NCBI GenBank assembly: GCA_945873095.1
Contig: CAMCBU010000015.1
Location: 1-47,635, forward strand
Reading direction: 5' to 3'
From: Klebsiella pneumoniae
GTDB taxonomy: Bacteria > Pseudomonadota > Gammaproteobacteria > Steroidobacterales > Steroidobacteraceae
Length of the DNA: 47,635 nt
In this document: in pieces, positions 43,853 to 47,635 of the stretch
How positions within the stretch are numbered: position 1 is the stretch's first letter
How the letters are laid out: the number at the start of each line of letters is the position of its first letter
Program-made: the position numbers and the translations under genes
The notes under the pieces: generated by a model
What the model saw: only the letters and a program-made list of their open reading frames with translations
Databases searched by the model: none
What the model was told of the DNA's origin: nothing

Positions 43853-46663
43853 GTGACCGATTACAAGCACACCATCAACCTGCCGCAGACGGACTTCCCC
43901 ATGAAGGCCGATCTCGCGCAGCGCGAACCACAGATGCTCGCGCGCTTCGAGAGCGAGGATGTCTATGGTGAGCTGCGACGGATTGCGGCTGGTCGCCCGC
44001 GTTTCGTACTGCACGACGGTCCGCCGTACGCCAACGGCACGATCCACATCGGGCACGCCGTCAACAAAATCCTCAAAGATATCATCGTCAAATCGCGCAG
44101 CCTCGATGGTTACGATGCGCCTTACATCCCGGGTTGGGATTGTCATGGCTTGCCGATCGAACTCGCCGTCGAGAAGAAACAGGGTCGGCCGGGTCAAAAG
44201 CTCGACGTCAACGCCTTTCGCAAGGCTTGTCGTGACTTCGCTGCCGAGCAGATCGAACAGCAGCGCCTCGATTTCAAGCGCCTCGGGGTGATGGGGGATT
44301 GGGATCGCCCGTATCGCACCATGGATCCGGCGTACGAGGCGCAGCAACTGCGTGCCTTCGGTCGCATCGTGCGCAACGGGCACCTTTACAAGGGCGCAAA
44401 GCCGGTGCATTGGTGTCTCGATTGTCGCTCGGCGCTCGCTGAGGCCGAAGTCGAGTACGAGGAGAAAACGTCGCCGGCTATCGATGTGGCCTTCGAAGTG
44501 GCCGATCTGGCTGATTTTGCAGCCCGCACCGGTCTCGATGTTGACAGCTCGCCCGTCAAGCCTTCGCTCGTCATTTGGACGACGACGCCGTGGACTCTGC
44601 CCGCAAACGAGGCGGTGGCTCTCGGCGCTGAGATACTCTACGCACTCGTCGACATCTCGGCGGGTGAGAGCCAACATGGCGACGCAACGCCCGCGCGTCG
44701 ATTGATCCTGGCCGATACGCTCGTGCCGTCGATCCTCGCGCGCTATGGGCTCGATGCGGCGAGCGTGAGCGTGTTGGGTCGATTCACGGGGCAGGCGATC
44801 GAGAAGTTGCTGCTGCGTCATCCGTTTCTCGATAAGCACGTTCCGGTGATCTTAGGCGATCACGTCACGCTCGATGCTGGTACGGGTGCGGTGCACACGG
44901 CACCGGCACATGGCCAAGAAGACTTTGCCGTCGGGCAGCGCTATGGCCTGCCTGTGAAGAACCCGGTCGGTGGCGATGGGCGTTTTTTGCCGGGAACACC
45001 GCTCGTCGAAGGTCAAAAAATCGACGAGGCTGGTGCCGTGCTCATCGCGCTCCTGCGGGAGAGTGGTCGCCTTGTGCAGCACGTGCCATTCAAGCACAGC
45101 TATCCGCATTGCTGGCGCCACAAAACCCCGGTGATCTTCCGGGCAACACCGCAGTGGTTCATCAGCATGGATCAAAAGGGCCTGCGGGCACATGCACTCG
45201 AGGACATCAAGCAGGTGGCGTGGACGCCGGCTTGGGGCGAGCAGCGCATCACCGGCATGATCGAAAATCGTCCCGACTGGTGTATCTCGCGTCAACGGAC
45301 TTGGGGAGTGCCGATCCCGCTTTTCGTTCACAAAGTCACCGGTGAGCTGCATCCGCGCACACTGGAGCTGATCGATCAGGTCGCTGATCGAGTCGAGCAG
45401 GGCGGCATCGAGGCCTGGTTCGCACTCGCGCCGGAAGAGTTGCTGGGTGCGGCAGCGGCCGACTACGACAAGGTGAACGACGTGATGGACGTGTGGGCTG
45501 ACTCGGGCCTCTCGTTCGAGTGCGTCTCGGCAGCGAGGCCCGAGATCGCAGGGCCGGTCGATCTCTACCTCGAGGGCTCAGATCAACATCGCGGTTGGTT
45601 CCACTCCTCGCTGCTGATGTCCGAAGCGTTGCACGAGCGGGCGCCCTACAAGGGCGTGCTCACCCATGGCTTCACGGTCGACGACAAGGGTCGCAAGATG
45701 TCCAAGTCGCTCGGCAACGTGGTGGCGCCGCAGAAGGTCATGCAGAGCTTGGGCGCTGACGTGCTGCGTCTGTGGGTTTCCGCCACCGACTATGCCAATG
45801 AAATGAGCGTCTCCGACGAGATCTTGAAGCGCACTTCGGATTCGTATCGTCGCATCCGCAACACGGCGCGCTTCCTGCTCGGTAATTTGGCGGGCTTCGA
45901 TCCGCAGAGCGATCTGGTACCGATCGAGCAGATGGTCGAGCTCGATCGCTGGGCTGTCGGCCGAGCTGCCGCGCTGCAAGAAGAGGTGACCACCGCGTAT
46001 CGAAACTATCAATTCCATGTGATCTACCAGCGCGTGCACCAATTCTGCGTGGTCGATCTCGGTGGTTGTTATCTCGATGTGTTGAAGGATCGTCTCTACA
46101 CGACGCCCGCCAAGAGTGCGGCGCGCCGCTCGGCGCAAACGGCGATGTTCCATATCATCGAGGCGATGGTCCGCTGGCTCGCACCGATTTTGAGTTTCAC
46201 CGCCGAAGAGATCTGGTCGTATCTGCCAGGTTCGCGGGAGAAGTCGGTGTTCCACAGTGTGTGGCATCGATTCCCACCGCTAGCCTCGAGCAGCATCGAT
46301 TGGGATGCGTTGCTAGCGCTGCGTGCCGATGTCGCCCGCGAACTCGAGCGACTGCGTGAGGCGGGTGAGATTGGTGCACCGCTGGAGGCTGAGGTGGAAG
46401 TGCGTTGTGCGGGCGTGACCTTTCAAAGATTGAACGCACTTAGCAGCGAGCTACGATTCTTCCTGATCACGTCGTCGGCAAAAGTCATCGAAGCAGGCGA
46501 GGGTGATGGGTACGTCATCGATGTGCGCGCGACGAGCGCACCGAAGTGTGTGCGGTGCTGGCACCGTCGGCCCGAGGTTGGCTCGCATGCCGATCATCCG
46601 GAGTTGTGTGATCGCTGCGTGACCAACGTCACGACGGCGGGCGAGGAGCGTCACTACGCATGA
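43853..46663 (+). CDS. ileS: Isoleucyl-tRNA synthetase
   Basis: A 936-residue class I synthetase charging tRNA-Ile. HIGH stands at residues 65-68 ([16 protein letters not shown]) and KMSKS at 615-619 ([10 protein letters not shown]). The CP1 editing domain lies between them ([13 protein letters not shown], and [15 protein letters not shown]). The C-terminal zinc-binding part has CVRCW and CDRC. This is the bacterial IleS1 type of normal length. It starts at GTG 43853 with GAGG upstream and overlaps lspA by 4 nt. Confidence 0.98.
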   Translation: MTDYKHTINLPQTDFPMKADLAQREPQMLARFESEDVYGELRRIAAGRPRFVLHDGPPYANGTIHIGHAVNKILKDIIVKSRSLDGYDAPYIPGWDCHGLPIELAVEKKQGRPGQKLDVNAFRKACRDFAAEQIEQQRLDFKRLGVMGDWDRPYRTMDPAYEAQQLRAFGRIVRNGHLYKGAKPVHWCLDCRSALAEAEVEYEEKTSPAIDVAFEVADLADFAARTGLDVDSSPVKPSLVIWTTTPWTLPANEAVALGAEILYALVDISAGESQHGDATPARRLILADTLVPSILARYGLDAASVSVLGRFTGQAIEKLLLRHPFLDKHVPVILGDHVTLDAGTGAVHTAPAHGQEDFAVGQRYGLPVKNPVGGDGRFLPGTPLVEGQKIDEAGAVLIALLRESGRLVQHVPFKHSYPHCWRHKTPVIFRATPQWFISMDQKGLRAHALEDIKQVAWTPAWGEQRITGMIENRPDWCISRQRTWGVPIPLFVHKVTGELHPRTLELIDQVADRVEQGGIEAWFALAPEELLGAAAADYDKVNDVMDVWADSGLSFECVSAARPEIAGPVDLYLEGSDQHRGWFHSSLLMSEALHERAPYKGVLTHGFTVDDKGRKMSKSLGNVVAPQKVMQSLGADVLRLWVSATDYANEMSVSDEILKRTSDSYRRIRNTARFLLGNLAGFDPQSDLVPIEQMVELDRWAVGRAAALQEEVTTAYRNYQFHVIYQRVHQFCVVDLGGCYLDVLKDRLYTTPAKSAARRSAQTAMFHIIEAMVRWLAPILSFTAEEIWSYLPGSREKSVFHSVWHRFPPLASSSIDWDALLALRADVARELERLREAGEIGAPLEAEVEVRCAGVTFQRLNALSSELRFFLITSSAKVIEAGEGDGYVIDVRATSAPKCVRCWHRRPEVGSHADHPELCDRCVTNVTTAGEERHYA

Positions 46664-47172
46664 GTGAGCAGGCGGTGCGCAATGTGCCTTGGAGGCAAAG
46701 CGGTTGGCGTTGGCTGCCCTTGTCGGTCGCGTTGGTTGCCCTCGATCAGTGGACCAAGGGCTGGATCGAGCGGCATTACGCGCTTGGCGAATACACACCG
46801 GTATTTTTTTGGCTCGACATCGTCCGTCTGCACAACCCGGGCGCGGCGTTTAGCTTCTTGGCCGATGCGGGTGGTTGGCAGCGCTGGTTCTTCACGATCT
46901 TTGCCGTCGGCGTGAGCGTGATGCTCGTCGTGTGGCTGCGCAAGGTGCGTCTGAAGACCGAGCCGATACTCGCCATTGCGCTTGCGCTCGTGCTCTCAGG
47001 TGCCGTCGGCAACGTGATCGATCGCATCGAGCACGGCTATGTCGTGGACTTCATCCACGTGCATTGGCAGCAGGCGTATTTCCCGGCTTTCAACATTGCC
47101 GATTCGGCGATCACGATCGGCGCGATCCTGCTGTTGTGGGACGCCTTTGCCGATTGGCGGCGCAACCGGTGA
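46660..47172 (+). CDS. lspA: Lipoprotein signal peptidase
   Basis: A 170-residue inner-membrane aspartyl protease that removes lipoprotein signal peptides. Four membrane segments are visible. Conserved [31 protein letters not shown] (first catalytic Asp) and [11 protein letters not shown] (second catalytic Asp) are intact. The ATG overlaps the ileS stop, and its stop overlaps the ispH GTG. The fkpB gene that separates lspA and ispH in enterobacteria is absent. Confidence 0.97.
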   Translation: MSEQAVRNVPWRQSGWRWLPLSVALVALDQWTKGWIERHYALGEYTPVFFWLDIVRLHNPGAAFSFLADAGGWQRWFFTIFAVGVSVMLVVWLRKVRLKTEPILAIALALVLSGAVGNVIDRIEHGYVVDFIHVHWQQAYFPAFNIADSAITIGAILLLWDAFADWRRNR

Positions 47173-47635
47173 AGATTCAGCTCGCTAATCCGCGCGGCTT
47201 CTGTGCCGGAGTTGATCGCGCGATCGATATCGTCGAGCGTGCCATCACGCTCTTCGGTAAGCCCATATTCGTGCGTCATGAAGTCGTACATAACCGCCAC
47301 GTCGTGGATCGTTTGCGCGACATGGGCGCGGTATTCGTCGATGAATTACACGAGGTTCCCGACAACGCCACCGTGATCTTCTCGGCGCATGGCGTCTCGA
47401 AGGCCGTCGAGGACGAAGCAAAGCGCCGAGGTCTTAACGTGTTCGATGCGACTTGTCCGCTCGTGACCAAGGTGCACATGGAAGTGCGGCGCTATGCGCG
47501 CGAGGCGCGCGATGTGATCTTGATCGGCCACGATGGGCACCCGGAAGTGGAGGGGACACTCGGTCGTTTTGATGCGAGTTTCGGTGGGCAGATCCGGCTC
47601 GTCGAGTCCGTTGAGGATGCCGCAGCGCTGCCCGT
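47169..47635 (+). CDS. ispH: 4-hydroxy-3-methylbut-2-enyl diphosphate reductase (partial)
   Basis: The first 155 or so codons of the last MEP-pathway enzyme, which makes IPP and DMAPP with a 4Fe-4S cluster. Translating from GTG 47169: [18 protein letters not shown] with the first cluster Cys, then [11 protein letters not shown] with the active His, [22 protein letters not shown] with the second Cys, and [11 protein letters not shown]. The GTG overlaps the lspA stop (GTGA). The gene is open to the window end and truncated only by it. Confidence 0.95.
   Translation, partial: MKIQLANPRGFCAGVDRAIDIVERAITLFGKPIFVRHEVVHNRHVVDRLRDMGAVFVDELHEVPDNATVIFSAHGVSKAVEDEAKRRGLNVFDATCPLVTKVHMEVRRYAREARDVILIGHDGHPEVEGTLGRFDASFGGQIRLVESVEDAAALP

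Overview
The window looks like the chromosome of a GC-rich aerobic Gammaproteobacterium. The housekeeping block (ispB / rplU-rpmA-obgE / rpsT / murJ-ribF-ileS-lspA-ispH) has the usual gammaproteobacterial order. The cbb3 oxidase cluster, the TonB-dependent receptor and the short overlapping operons fit an environmental heterotroph, perhaps near Nevskiales, Steroidobacterales or Xanthomonadales. That placement is inference from content only.

Region by region. (1) 1-3.6 kb: phosphoenolpyruvate carboxylase followed by a small secreted, possibly barrel-forming protein. (2) 3.5-13.5 kb, minus strand: a complete high-affinity respiration locus read fixL-fixJ-ccoN-ccoO-ccoQ-ccoP-orf-ccoG-ccoH-ccoI-ccoS, that is an oxygen-sensing two-component system, the cbb3 oxidase and its assembly and copper genes. 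A two-domain universal stress protein is divergent from fixL across a gap that holds a Crp/Fnr-like site. (3) 14.4-20.2 kb: a small membrane protein, a secreted class C beta-lactamase-like hydrolase, and an RND efflux pair behind an inverted repeat. (4) 20.2-21.9 kb: a YeiH-type exporter and an RRM/RGG RNA-binding protein with a strong terminator. (5) 21.9-32.1 kb: the accessory catabolic region. It holds an MHS-type MFS transporter, an alpha/beta hydrolase whose nucleophile position is His, and a minus-strand operon of TonB receptor, AMP-forming CoA ligase, 3-hydroxybutyrate-oligomer hydrolase and GntP-type permease, with a divergent TetR regulator. I read the operon as a possible import and breakdown route for 3-hydroxybutyrate oligomers. 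(6) 32.1-36.5 kb: PhoD-like phosphatase, methyltransferase with regulatory domain, DUF4870 and DUF3108 proteins. (7) 36.5-37.65 kb: a roughly 1 kb insert in the 3' half of a tRNA-Pro(CGG) gene, bounded by 52-bp identical direct repeats. It carries only a Gp49/HigB-like toxin, an Xre antitoxin and a decayed tRNA 5' half; there is no integrase. (8) 37.66 kb to the end: the housekeeping block; ispH is cut by the window edge.

No gene-free stretch exceeds 300 bases. There is no CRISPR array, rRNA gene or transposase. The most interesting points are the candidate hydroxybutyrate-oligomer locus, the toxin-antitoxin mini-island in tRNA-Pro, and the heme-type FixL/FixJ placed directly upstream of ccoNOQP.
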